Below are positions 19,113 through 28,248 of a DNA stretch of 64,000 nucleotides, piece by piece. Source of the stretch: Ruminococcaceae bacterium AB4001 (GTDB lineage Bacteria; Bacillota; Clostridia; Saccharofermentanales; Saccharofermentanaceae); the NCBI GenBank assembly GCA_000621765.1, contig JHXJ01000003.1, forward strand, positions 1-64,000, in the 5' to 3' direction. Within the stretch, counting starts at the first letter, position 1, and each line of letters opens with the position of its first letter. A model generated the notes under the pieces. It did not search any database. It was not told the origin of the DNA and saw only the letters and a program-made list of their open reading frames with translations. Both the position numbers and the translations under genes were made by a program.

Positions 19113-19286
19113 ATGGAAATCGATATTAACAAAGCTAAAGACGTTGCACAGGACGCTATCAGCGCAGTTGCAAAGGATGAGAATGCCAAGAAGATCGCTA
19201 ACGATGCGATCGACAAGGTAGAGAAGAAAGTCGGAGTAGATCTTCCCGATGTAGATGCCATCAACGGAGCTATCGGAAAGAAGTAA
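19113..19286 (+). CDS. Small 57-residue acidic helical protein
   Basis: An open frame of 57 codons with a perfect AGGAGG eight bases before the ATG and a strong terminator 25 bases after the stop. The product opens MEIDINKAKDVAQDAISAV and is rich in Ala, Asp and Lys, with a heptad-like spacing typical of an amphipathic helix. TACAAT at 19078-19083 may be its -10. I do not recognise a family. The clean translation and termination signals make a real gene very likely. Confidence 0.8.
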   Translation: MEIDINKAKDVAQDAISAVAKDENAKKIANDAIDKVEKKVGVDLPDVDAINGAIGKK

Positions 19287-19310
19287 TCCCAAAGAAAACC
19301 TAAAAACTTT

Positions 19311-19344
19311 AAAGGGCTGTCGCGAATACTGCGGCAGCCCTTTT
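19311..19344 (+). terminator. Bidirectional terminator between the small gene and GH2
   Basis: AAAGGGCTGTCGC and GCGGCAGCCCTTT pair over 13 positions with one T-G pair, then TTTT. It ends the 57-residue gene on the plus strand and can end the galactoside operon on the minus strand. Confidence 0.88.
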
Positions 19345-19365
19345 AAACAAATGATGAGCTTTATA

Positions 19366-21729
19366 TCACGTGGCTTTTGACACCGTGAAATCAACCGTTG
19401 ATGAGAGCCCTGCATCGGGGAAACTGATCTTAACCGAACCTGTTCCCTCTTTGCCCTTGCTCTTTATATAAACTCCGCCCATACCGCCGTTGATGTCCGC
19501 AAGTGTAGGACCGATCACTTCGATCTCTCCTGTCACTTCCAGAACAGCCGGCTTATTGTAGAAAGGCATGACGTTTCCGTATTCATCCGTGACCCTGATC
19601 CTTATAGATGCAACATCATATGTAGGACCTTCAACAAGTTCGTTTGAGGACACATCAAGATCCATGCAGAGTCTGGTCATGGAACACTTGATAACAGTCT
19701 TTACAACGTCGCCGTTCCTGATACCGTCGAACCTGAACTGTGTTGCTTTGCCGCCCCAGTTACCGATGTATTTTCCGAAGAGCATATAAGCGTCATCGTA
19801 TTTCATCTTATACTTCGTCATGGCTTCGACCATGGTAAGCTTCATCTTGACCGGCATGTTCTCCATCCCGTATACGGCAGAAAAGTTCAGGGCATCCTTG
19901 ACGATCTTGTTCTGTCTGTCGGTAAAACCTTCCTGTTCTTTCATCTGGTCACCGATATAGTCGTTTATCAGCATCGGCGGAGAAACGAGATTCTTATAAG
20001 AAGAATCAGCACGTGTGTATTCCTTGATAAAGACATCGTTCTTATACATCTTTACGCTGTCACAGTTGGAGAAGATGTATATCTCTCCCCTGTTGCCTGC
20101 GGGATGCTCACCGATGTCCATAGCGGAACTGACTTCAAGGACCGGCGCGATATCGCGGTTTTGGCTTGAATAAGCGTATGCGGCAAGCTTGTGATTTCTG
20201 AACATATCGAGAACTCCGTGATAGCAGATCCTGTCGCCCGAACCGAAATCCTTATGTGTGTTGTAGTCGAACATGCACCAGCCGAAAGACCCCGCTATAT
20301 CATCGTTTTCCATCACGCTGTCCAACACATTGCAGTGTCTTAGCGCATGCTCCTGTCTGTGAAGCTCGGAATCAAAAGACTTGGTCGGGAACATGTGTCC
20401 GTTATACTCACTGATGAAGTACGGTTTATTCATGTCAGAAGTGACATTCTTTTTCTGTTCGCATCCGGGTGTCTTTCCGTTGTGGCTGAAATCATTGAAT
20501 GCATATACATCTTCTAACAGCGAACTGTTCTTGAGATATCTGACGCCGGAAGTCTGACGCGTAGGATCCAGATCATGCGCTTCCTTATTCGTACGAGCAT
20601 ACAGTTCGTCACAGTCGACCGATTCGTTGATCCTCACGCCCCACAAAATGATAGAAGGATGGTTGCGGTACTGCGAGACCATCTCACGTGTATTTACAAC
20701 AGCCTGTTCTTTCCATGCATCGTCACCGATATTCTGCCAGCCCGGTATCTCCGTAAATACGAGCAGTCCGAGTTCATCGCATCTGTCGATAAAGTGATGC
20801 GACTGGGGATAGTGGGAAGTCCTTACTGCGTTAAGACCAAGTTCATTTTTCAATACATCGGCATCCATCCTCTGCATCGACTTTGGCATTGCATATCCGA
20901 CATATGGCCAGGACTGGTGACGGTTAAGTCCCCTGAGCTTTATCTTCTTTCCGTTCAGGTAGAACCCGTCTGTCTTAAATACGGCATCCCTGAAGCCGAA
21001 TCTTGTCGTAAATGCATCTTCAGCGCCGCCGTTTTTCAATGTCACCGTGAGACTGTAAAGGACAGGATTTTCGAGCGTCCATAACTCTGCATCCTTAACT
21101 TCGATGACCGCTTCTTTCTCACACGCGCCTTCGAAAACAACCTCGCCTGTTTCAACCGAAGTGATCACTGCAGTAAGTTCGCCTTCACCCTCAACATCAG
21201 TCCTTATCGTGACTTTCCTGTCGGCGCCTGCACTTACGAAAACATCCCTGATGTGATCCTTTTCCTTCACATCAAGATGCACCTCACGGTAGATGCCTCC
21301 GTATGTCATATAGTCGATGACGAATCCGAAAGGAGGAACATTAAGAGATTCCCTGCTGTCGCACCTTACCGCGAGAATATTCTCACCGCCATACTTAAGA
21401 TGCTCTGTAAGCTCAACAGTAAAAGCGGTATAGCCGCATGAGTGCTCGGCCAGAGATTCTCCGTTAATGAAGACCTCAGCTTCATGCGCAACTGCATCAA
21501 AGGTTACGAAGATCCTTTTACCTTCCCAATCTGAAGGAACATCGATGGACTTTCTGTAGCAGGATACCATCTGATATTCTTTAGCATCGAAATAGTTAAA
21601 TGGCGTGACTTTGACAGTGTGAGGGATCCTCACAGTTTCCATCTTATCTTCACCCTTAAAGACGGGCTTAATCATTTCTTCTTCAAATTCAGGTGACCAC
21701 AGCCAACCGTTGTTTATGTCGATCCTCAT
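19366..21729 (-). CDS. Beta-galactosidase, GH2
   Basis: A 787-residue glycoside hydrolase of family GH2. The sugar-binding jelly-roll is at residues 1-150, the Ig-like domain at about 155-255, and the TIM barrel at about 258-540, followed by extra beta domains. The acid/base Glu is in LWGVRINES and the nucleophile Glu in FISEYNGHMFP. No signal peptide, so it is cytoplasmic. Beta-galactosidase is the best reading because the gene closes the galactoside operon after the GH36 enzyme; beta-glucuronidase or another GH2 activity cannot be excluded. AAGGGGAAA precedes the ATG. The gap to the GH36 gene is 24 bases. Confidence 0.9.
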   Translation of the reverse strand: MRIDINNGWLWSPEFEEEMIKPVFKGEDKMETVRIPHTVKVTPFNYFDAKEYQMVSCYRKSIDVPSDWEGKRIFVTFDAVAHEAEVFINGESLAEHSCGYTAFTVELTEHLKYGGENILAVRCDSRESLNVPPFGFVIDYMTYGGIYREVHLDVKEKDHIRDVFVSAGADRKVTIRTDVEGEGELTAVITSVETGEVVFEGACEKEAVIEVKDAELWTLENPVLYSLTVTLKNGGAEDAFTTRFGFRDAVFKTDGFYLNGKKIKLRGLNRHQSWPYVGYAMPKSMQRMDADVLKNELGLNAVRTSHYPQSHHFIDRCDELGLLVFTEIPGWQNIGDDAWKEQAVVNTREMVSQYRNHPSIILWGVRINESVDCDELYARTNKEAHDLDPTRQTSGVRYLKNSSLLEDVYAFNDFSHNGKTPGCEQKKNVTSDMNKPYFISEYNGHMFPTKSFDSELHRQEHALRHCNVLDSVMENDDIAGSFGWCMFDYNTHKDFGSGDRICYHGVLDMFRNHKLAAYAYSSQNRDIAPVLEVSSAMDIGEHPAGNRGEIYIFSNCDSVKMYKNDVFIKEYTRADSSYKNLVSPPMLINDYIGDQMKEQEGFTDRQNKIVKDALNFSAVYGMENMPVKMKLTMVEAMTKYKMKYDDAYMLFGKYIGNWGGKATQFRFDGIRNGDVVKTVIKCSMTRLCMDLDVSSNELVEGPTYDVASIRIRVTDEYGNVMPFYNKPAVLEVTGEIEVIGPTLADINGGMGGVYIKSKGKEGTGSVKISFPDAGLSSTVDFTVSKAT

Positions 21730-21753
21730 ATTGATTTCCCCTTATGCGGTCTT

Positions 21754-24168
21754 TCAACCGGCCTTCTCAATCGTATATATCCTTGAACCGAAGTCAGGAT
21801 AATATCTCATGTTCTCATTGTATCCGCCTGAAGCAAATGCGCTTCTTAAGTGAACGCCGGCATACATCATGGCATCACCATACATATCGTGGGATTCTTT
21901 CTCCGAATTCATCTTATAAAATCTTGCGATGATCTTATGAAGGAATCCGTCCTGCTTAACGTGTACCGGGGCAACATAGTTTACAAGTCCTCCGAATTCA
22001 CGCAGATCGAACTTTATCTTCCTTCCCTCGATATGGTATTTCATTTCCGGTTCAAGACCTGCAGGCTTTAACACGCCCCACTGCGCATTCGCGTGAGTGA
22101 AAAGCTGCATGGTCATTGCTACGGCTTTCGTCTTATCCGGAGATACGACAGTCCAGGAGATATCGTTTCCGGAAAGAGGCTCGAGAACGCTTAATCCGGG
22201 AGCACCTAATGCATCACCGTCACAGGATCCCGAATCGTGCGCCGTGGATACTCGGTAGAAGCGGCCGAACTGCATAACTTCTCTCCACTTCTTATACATG
22301 TCGATCTGCGCTCTTATCGCCTCTATATCATCCTTGCTCATGTCGCAGAGATTGCATTCATAACCCAGTACACCGAACGAAGCGACGTTGAATCTCGTCT
22401 CTATCGGGGCACGTCTTAGTGTCTGGTGATTGGGACAGTCTGACACATGTGCCGTAACCGTCGACATCGGATATCCGTAGCTGTAACCGGTCTGTATCTC
22501 AGACCGGCAGACAGCATCCGAATCATCGCTTCCCCAGATCTGGGGGAAGAAACTCAATATGCCAAGGTCAAATCTGTTGCCTCCTGACGCGCATCCTTCA
22601 AAAAGGATCTGAGGGAACCTGTCTGTAAGTTCTCTCATTACGCGGTAAAGACCCAGCATATATCTGTGCGTAACTTCTCCCTGTCTGCCGGAAGGTAAAG
22701 ACGAGGAAAATATATCCGTAAAGTTTCTGTTCATGTCCCACTTAACGTAGGAAATATCCGCAGAAGAAAAAACGTCACTCATTGCCTTGATCAGATAATC
22801 CTGGACATCGGGATTCGCAAGATCCAGGACCATCTGGTTCCTGCCTTCCGAATGGCTCTTTCCGGGTATCTCCATTGCCCATTCGGGATGGGCGCGGTAA
22901 AGATCGCTGTTGCGGTTTACCATCTCAGGCTCGACCCAGATACCGAACTCCAGACCTAACTTTCTAACCTTGTCACAGATACCTTTGACACCTCTGGGAA
23001 GTTTCTTTTTGTTCGGATACCAGTCACCCAGAGAACATGAATCATCGTTGCGTTCGCCGAACCATCCGTCATCCATTACGAAAAGTTCGATGCCGACGGA
23101 TTTTGCTTTTCGCGCGAGACGCAAAAGCTTACTCTCATTTATCTTGAAGTAAGCAGCTTCCCATGAGTTCAGAAGAACAGGCCGAAGTCTGTCTTTCCAC
23201 GGACCACGCAGGATATGCTTTGACACGAAGTCATGCATCTGCCCGCTCATTCCGTTATATCCCGATGTGGAATACGTCATGACCGCTTCAGGGGTCAGGA
23301 AAGACTCTCCTTTCGATAGTTTCCAGTTAAACGCGGTGGGATTGATTCCCGATAAGAATCTTACTTTGCCAAACGGACTCTTCTCCACAGACTCATAATG
23401 ATTCCCGCTGTATACGAGATTGAATCCGTAGACTTCGCCATACTCTTCAGTAGCGCCGCGTCTTGAGATCATCACGAAAGGATTTGCGCGGTTTGAAGAG
23501 TTTCCGGAAAAAGATGAATTGACCAGACGCGCAGATGCAACTGACATATCCGTGCGCTTCATCTCCCTTGCCCAGGCACCGGTAAAAGTGCTGAACACAT
23601 AATTGCCGGGATCAAAATCTATCTGCGTGCTCATTATCTTTTCGATACTGATGTCACCCTCACCTTCGTTGGTCAGACGGGCTGTCCTGGTGATGACATC
23701 GGTATCCGCATAAACACAATAAACAAGTTCGAGTTTCAGCTTGTTATCCTTATCAGTCAGGGTCAGCGTAAGCACTTCCGCTTCTTCTCCGTAAGAGGAA
23801 GGAAGTCCTTCTGTTCCGCCGTCTCTTCCGCGGCTCTCGGCATATCCCGAAAACAGGAAATCTGATGTCGTGCTTCCGTCTGAATTTACGATCTCGATGA
23901 AAGCTTCCCTGAGATCACCCTTACCGTAGGAACTCATCTCAAGGCGCATGTCGTCCAAAGAGAAATTGCCTGCCTCAGGTGAATATGTTGATGTATTTGC
24001 CGGAGCAAATTCGTACTGTTCTGAAAGACCGTCAGCGTCATCAAGATGAATCCTGCGGCCGTAATAAAGATGTTCGATATGACCTGAATCCAATACCTTC
24101 ATAGCATAAGTCGTATGAGCGGTATCAAGGATAAACAGCGGGACTTTATCTCCTTTTACATTGATCAT
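21754..24168 (-). CDS. Alpha-galactosidase, GH36
   Basis: An 804-residue cytoplasmic alpha-galactosidase of family GH36, acting on melibiose and raffinose-type sugars. An N-terminal beta-supersandwich (about 1-320) is followed by the barrel. The nucleophile Asp is in SYVKWDMNRNFTD and the acid/base Asp in WGSDDSDAVCR. The signature MDDGWFGERNDD is typical, as is the CASGGNRFD loop that shapes the galactose pocket. It is somewhat longer than the usual 720-740 residues, with an added C-terminal stretch. Five bases separate it from the transporter gene, and AAGGAG precedes the start. Confidence 0.95.
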   Translation of the reverse strand: MINVKGDKVPLFILDTAHTTYAMKVLDSGHIEHLYYGRRIHLDDADGLSEQYEFAPANTSTYSPEAGNFSLDDMRLEMSSYGKGDLREAFIEIVNSDGSTTSDFLFSGYAESRGRDGGTEGLPSSYGEEAEVLTLTLTDKDNKLKLELVYCVYADTDVITRTARLTNEGEGDISIEKIMSTQIDFDPGNYVFSTFTGAWAREMKRTDMSVASARLVNSSFSGNSSNRANPFVMISRRGATEEYGEVYGFNLVYSGNHYESVEKSPFGKVRFLSGINPTAFNWKLSKGESFLTPEAVMTYSTSGYNGMSGQMHDFVSKHILRGPWKDRLRPVLLNSWEAAYFKINESKLLRLARKAKSVGIELFVMDDGWFGERNDDSCSLGDWYPNKKKLPRGVKGICDKVRKLGLEFGIWVEPEMVNRNSDLYRAHPEWAMEIPGKSHSEGRNQMVLDLANPDVQDYLIKAMSDVFSSADISYVKWDMNRNFTDIFSSSLPSGRQGEVTHRYMLGLYRVMRELTDRFPQILFEGCASGGNRFDLGILSFFPQIWGSDDSDAVCRSEIQTGYSYGYPMSTVTAHVSDCPNHQTLRRAPIETRFNVASFGVLGYECNLCDMSKDDIEAIRAQIDMYKKWREVMQFGRFYRVSTAHDSGSCDGDALGAPGLSVLEPLSGNDISWTVVSPDKTKAVAMTMQLFTHANAQWGVLKPAGLEPEMKYHIEGRKIKFDLREFGGLVNYVAPVHVKQDGFLHKIIARFYKMNSEKESHDMYGDAMMYAGVHLRSAFASGGYNENMRYYPDFGSRIYTIEKAG

Positions 24169-24173
24169 GGCTC

Positions 24174-25988
24174 TCAGCTCCTTGACTTAAGTTCCTTAGT
24201 GATTTCATCAAGCTTCTTATCTGTCAGAATATACTTTGCCTTGAATATAAGCAATGCAATTATGAGGACAAATATAGGTGTCAGCGTCATTACCATTCTA
24301 AGGCCGAATACGGCGCTCGTATCTATTGTCTCAACGACGTTATTCTTAATGCTCGAGACCTTCTCCAAAAGAACGGCAAGGTTCATATCGGTGTTGCTCT
24401 GCTCCTGGATCTTGAAGACCGTAAGGCAGACAGAAGCTACAAGAGCTGCAATACCTGAAGCGAGCTTAACAACGAATGTTTGCATCGAAAAGATGACCGA
24501 CTCGTCTCTTCTGCCGTTCTTAAGCTCACCGTAGTCGCATGTGTTAGCAAGGAATATCGTGCAGATAACGTTAAGGATACCTACAGCGCCCATGATGAAG
24601 AAGCCGGGTACGAAGAACGGATATACGCTCTTGGTTCCGAGGAGCGATAAAGCAAGAAGGATGATGTATCCGCCGATCGCAGCGAACACGCCGATATAGA
24701 AGATCTTTATCGTGTCAAAAGCTTTTCTGAGCAGCGGGAAGAAGAGCATCATGGCAAGTATCTGCATCGCGCCTGCAAATGTGTTGAACAATGTATAATT
24801 GCCCTGCCAGTTTGAACCTGCAAGATCGTACTTGAAGAAGTAGATCAGAAGGTTCGATGTGATGTAAGTAGCAGTATTGAACAGAACGATAGTGAGAACT
24901 ACTGTCATCGCCTGGTCGTTGCCCAGGAGCGCTTTAAACATCTGCTTTACGGAAGGTGTTTCCATATCAACGGAAGACTTTTCCTTGATGCAGAGGCACG
25001 TGATACCGATGAAGACGATAAAGAGGATGCCGACGACTAAAGAGAAGTACTTAAAACCGACTCTCTCGACTTCGAGTGTCGAATTCATCGTAAGTGTCGC
25101 CTTAACGGAATCGCTTCCGCTTATTGCGCTGAAAGCTTCTGAATCAACATAGAATACGAGGCCGGCTTCTGCAGATGTTTCAGAGTCCATAACGAACTCG
25201 ACTTTTGAAGTCTTGGCAGTAACGCCATTTAATGTAAACTCGTATTTTGTGTTGTCATTGGTGAATGAATAAACGCCTTCAAATGCTCTCTCTGAACCTG
25301 TAACAGTGACAGATACATCCGTCTTATCTTCGGCATATCCGATCACATTGGAAGTAGGGTTGCCGTCCTTATCGAGCTCGATGACATATGTATTGATCTT
25401 TGTATCACCCGAAGTGAAAGACTTAGTAATATTGGTCGTACTGTTTGCCGTAAGAGCAGTGCCGAGCGAAGTTACAGCCATAACTGTAAGGATCGTTACG
25501 ATGGCAGAACCTACGCCTGCGCAGGAACGTCCAAGAGCTGAAAGCCCTTCTCTCTCCTTACCGCCTTCGGTAAATGCGGGGATCATTGACCAGTAAGGAA
25601 TATCCATCATGGTATATGTAACGCCCCAGAGGATGTATGTAACAGCCGCATATGCGATAAGCCCCTTGCCGTCCAGTGTCGGCGGAGCTGCGAACATGAG
25701 GAAGAGTATGATCGCATTCGTGATCGTGCCGATCATGAGCCAGGGACGGAACTTGCCCCACTTCGTCTTTGTTTTCGCAACGATAACGCCCATGATCGGA
25801 TCGTTAAACGCATCGAAAACTCTCGCGATGAGAAGGATGAATCCCATAGCGATGGCGCTCGTCTTCATGATGTCCTGGAAGTAGTACAGGACATAAGAAG
25901 CTGAGAGCATGTAGACCATATCTTTACCTACGGCGCCTATACCGTAAGCAAATTTCTCTTTTCCGGTTAAACCTTTCTTAGTTTCCAT
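24174..25988 (-). CDS. GPH-family sugar:cation symporter with large extracellular insertion
   Basis: A 604-residue member of the glycoside-pentoside-hexuronide:cation symporter family (MelB-like), which carries galactosides with Na+ or H+. The N-terminal motif FAYGIGAVGKDMVY and the DAFNDPIMGVI signature with its cation-site Asp are present, as is KWGKFRPWLM. MelB has about 470 residues. The surplus is one block of about 130 residues (178-308) between helices 5 and 6, on the outer face by family topology. The block is polar and Thr/Ser/Val-rich, as in a beta-sandwich. Downstream helices look normal. GGAGAACAAG precedes the ATG. Confidence 0.92.
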   Translation of the reverse strand: METKKGLTGKEKFAYGIGAVGKDMVYMLSASYVLYYFQDIMKTSAIAMGFILLIARVFDAFNDPIMGVIVAKTKTKWGKFRPWLMIGTITNAIILFLMFAAPPTLDGKGLIAYAAVTYILWGVTYTMMDIPYWSMIPAFTEGGKEREGLSALGRSCAGVGSAIVTILTVMAVTSLGTALTANSTTNITKSFTSGDTKINTYVIELDKDGNPTSNVIGYAEDKTDVSVTVTGSERAFEGVYSFTNDNTKYEFTLNGVTAKTSKVEFVMDSETSAEAGLVFYVDSEAFSAISGSDSVKATLTMNSTLEVERVGFKYFSLVVGILFIVFIGITCLCIKEKSSVDMETPSVKQMFKALLGNDQAMTVVLTIVLFNTATYITSNLLIYFFKYDLAGSNWQGNYTLFNTFAGAMQILAMMLFFPLLRKAFDTIKIFYIGVFAAIGGYIILLALSLLGTKSVYPFFVPGFFIMGAVGILNVICTIFLANTCDYGELKNGRRDESVIFSMQTFVVKLASGIAALVASVCLTVFKIQEQSNTDMNLAVLLEKVSSIKNNVVETIDTSAVFGLRMVMTLTPIFVLIIALLIFKAKYILTDKKLDEITKELKSRS

Positions 25989-26004
25989 GTCTTGTTCTCC
26001 TTCC

Positions 26005-27471
26005 TTATTTCTTCATTCCCATCGCGATCTTAACGACTTCATATGCTCCGTTGTAGATCCCGAGAGATTTGTTTCTTACTATGTTTTCGCACATGTCTTT
26101 AAGCGTTGTGTTGTCGTCTTTAAAAAGCCTTATCATCTGCAGTGTGTGGGGTATGTCCCTGCACTCCAATGTTCCGTCACCGATCTCTGCGGAATGTATC
26201 GCTCCCCACTGCTCGTGACCGCCGATACGCTTGATGAAAAGCTTCGGCACGGGATAGAAAGACAGTTCCGAGGGCTTGGTTACGAGCACGTCGCATGACC
26301 TCATCAGAAGGTTTGTCGCATATACCGCTTCGAAGATATTCTCGTGACAGAAAAGATGAATCCCTTCGACATCACCTGTAAGCGCACCTTCGCAGAAGCT
26401 CATTGTCTCTTCCCAGTTATTGAAGTGCGTCTTAGCAATATCGGAGATACCCGGAACCATATTCTTCAGATCTTCCCAGACATTCTGGTAGTCACCGATA
26501 TTTACATATAACGCAGCCTTCTTACTCTTGATATCGGACATAAGGTCATTGATTATCGCTGCGAAGATCTCCTTCTGCGCACCTGCTCCTCCGATCGTAA
26601 GAAGGAATCTCATCGGCTTGCCTTCTTCTTTTCTCTTAAGACGGCGGGCACAGTCTTCTTCGATATTTGCAACGAGCTCGTGATCAATATAGTGACCTAC
26701 GTACTTGAGGCTCTCTTCAGGCATCGGACTCAATACCTTATCCCCGTCCATTCCATTGCAGATCCTGTAGCCCTGATATGCATAGTGCGTCTGTACCGTG
26801 TGAATGCTTCCCTCTGCGAAATGAAGAGCCATCGGCCAGTTGTCGGGAATTGCATTTACGACATTCTTCATTCCCGCGTGGATCGCTGCCTGTGCAGGCC
26901 AGACGTGTGTTGCGACAACAGGGATATCCTTGGGAACATTCTCATATACTGGAGCCATGAGCTCAGCGTTCTTTTGGTCGGACGAATTATATGAGAGTTT
27001 CCTGAAGCCTTCGTAATTCAAAGGTTCCCATACGAGCTTATTAAAGAGCTTAGACTTCTGGGATATTCTCGATCCTTTTGAATAAAGGTCGTTCTGCGCA
27101 GAGATGACCTTGGTGCAGGTCGTCTGCTTATATGAGTTGAGATCCATCCAGTAAGGAACATATCCCATGGCGTTTGCCGCAGAAGCGATAGCCATGGAGA
27201 TGCGGTAATGTCCGAATCCCATTCTGATGTTTCCGACGATTATGCCCTTTTCAGTATCAAAGCCCTCAGATACGCCGGGATTACCCTCACCTACAGCAAT
27301 ATTCCTGACGCCGAGGATATCGCCGATATATCTGTTTTCAACTACCTGAGCGGAATAGTTCTTATCAGAATCGTCACCGAACTTCCTGGCATACTTTGCC
27401 TTCGATTTTACTGCCTTCTTATATACTGATTCAGGCTGGACATTTTCGAATATGACTTTTGACCTATCCAT
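26005..27471 (-). CDS. GT-B-like protein (MGDG synthase/MurG-type fold) of unknown function
   Basis: A 488-residue protein that I can only place by fold. Residues 75-100 read IIVGNIRMGFGHYRISMAIA, like the nucleotide-loop GxGHxxxA region of MGDG synthase/MurG-type (GT28) glycosyltransferases. The C-terminal third has the matching DVLVTKPSELSFYP acceptor-to-donor strand-helix. No signal peptide or membrane segment is seen. It may belong to one of the Lachnospiraceae DUF families (DUF6938 is my recollection, unchecked). It lies second in the galactoside operon, nine bases after tetR, with AAGGAGG before its ATG. A UDP-galactose-using transferase would fit the setting, but this is inference. Confidence 0.6.
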   Translation of the reverse strand: MDRSKVIFENVQPESVYKKAVKSKAKYARKFGDDSDKNYSAQVVENRYIGDILGVRNIAVGEGNPGVSEGFDTEKGIIVGNIRMGFGHYRISMAIASAANAMGYVPYWMDLNSYKQTTCTKVISAQNDLYSKGSRISQKSKLFNKLVWEPLNYEGFRKLSYNSSDQKNAELMAPVYENVPKDIPVVATHVWPAQAAIHAGMKNVVNAIPDNWPMALHFAEGSIHTVQTHYAYQGYRICNGMDGDKVLSPMPEESLKYVGHYIDHELVANIEEDCARRLKRKEEGKPMRFLLTIGGAGAQKEIFAAIINDLMSDIKSKKAALYVNIGDYQNVWEDLKNMVPGISDIAKTHFNNWEETMSFCEGALTGDVEGIHLFCHENIFEAVYATNLLMRSCDVLVTKPSELSFYPVPKLFIKRIGGHEQWGAIHSAEIGDGTLECRDIPHTLQMIRLFKDDNTTLKDMCENIVRNKSLGIYNGAYEVVKIAMGMKK

Positions 27472-27480
27472 GCTGCCTCC

Positions 27481-28047
27481 TTATCTTGCTGCGATTCCGG
27501 TCAGGAGAATATCTACTACTTCATTAAGGAAATCGTTATATTTCTTATGGCTTCCTTTCATTACGTCTTTTTCGAAGAATCTCTCAAGCGAAGCTTCCAT
27601 CATGATCTTTACTATCTTAAGGTCAGCATCCTGTTTTATGATCCCCTGGGCCTTACCCTGCTCCAGAAGCTTCATTGTAGGTTCCCATCCGGTCTCAAGA
27701 CGCTTCTGGACTTTCTTATAGACCTGCGGATATTTCTCTTTCAGCGGATGGAGTTCCTGGAAGTTTATGTTCTTATAGCTCTCAGGCATTGCAGCCAGCA
27801 GGAGCCTGATCTTATCTTCCGTCGTATATTCATCTGAATTAAATATCTCTTCTTCTTTTTTCTTTATGTTATCGAAAACATAATCCGCCATCGTCTCGAA
27901 CATTTCTTCCTTGCTCGAAAACTCCTTATAGATGGTCTTCTTGGAGATCTTGAGTTCATCCGCGACATCGTCCATCGTGAACTTCAGACCTTTCTTATTA
28001 AATACAGCAATAATTCCGTTAAGTATCTTTTCCCTGATCTCGGTCAT
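27481..28047 (-). CDS. TetR-family regulator of the galactoside operon
   Basis: A 188-residue TetR/AcrR-type repressor. The N-terminal DNA-binding domain (about 5-50) has the family helix-turn-helix FTMDDVADELKISKKTIYKEF; the remainder is the all-helical ligand domain, which is unique to each member. It is the first gene of the minus-strand galactoside operon and faces galK across a 200-base gap filled with GGAAACT-type palindromes, its likely operators. LacI, AraC or ROK regulators are the usual controllers of galactoside genes, so a TetR here is notable. The inducer is unknown. Confidence 0.92.
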   Translation of the reverse strand: MTEIREKILNGIIAVFNKKGLKFTMDDVADELKISKKTIYKEFSSKEEMFETMADYVFDNIKKKEEEIFNSDEYTTEDKIRLLLAAMPESYKNINFQELHPLKEKYPQVYKKVQKRLETGWEPTMKLLEQGKAQGIIKQDADLKIVKIMMEASLERFFEKDVMKGSHKKYNDFLNEVVDILLTGIAAR

Positions 28048-28066
28048 AATCGCTCAAATCTCCCTC

Positions 28067-28095
28067 GGAAACTGAATATAGTATTTTGAGTTTCC
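28067..28095. promoter_or_regulatory. TetR operator 1 (29-bp palindrome)
   Basis: GGAAACT and AGTTTCC at the two ends, and a near-symmetric core (most of the 15 inner positions also pair). It lies 20 bases upstream of the tetR start codon, suited to autorepression. Confidence 0.7.
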
Positions 28096-28139
28096 ACCTA
28101 AATAATAGCAATTCATTGACAAAAGTGGGATTATTTCTT

Positions 28140-28167
28140 GGAAACTGTTTTTACAAATTTAGTTTCC
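28140..28167. promoter_or_regulatory. TetR operator 2 (28-bp palindrome)
   Basis: GGAAACT (28140-28146) and AGTTTCC (28161-28167) with a 14-base AT-rich core. Its centre is about 72 bases from that of operator 1. It lies between the two divergent transcription units. Confidence 0.65.
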
Positions 28168-28200
28168 GAGTCTTGTGCAGGTTTGCCAAATGACTGTTTT

Positions 28201-28218
28201 GGAAACTCAATCTATAAT
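28201..28218 (+). promoter_or_regulatory. galK promoter with operator half-site
   Basis: A third GGAAACT (28201-28207) is followed directly by a TATAAT -10 at 28213-28218. The -35 is poor. A regulator bound here would block the promoter. The galK ATG follows 31 bases on. Confidence 0.6.
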
Positions 28219-28248
28219 CAGGCTATAACATCTGGTAGGAGGCTTAAA

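Noticed and set aside
28138-28248. An N-terminal extension of galactokinase by 37 codons
   Set aside because: The extension spans the operators and the promoter, starts with a weak TTG, and the strong AGGAGG precedes the ATG at 28249.
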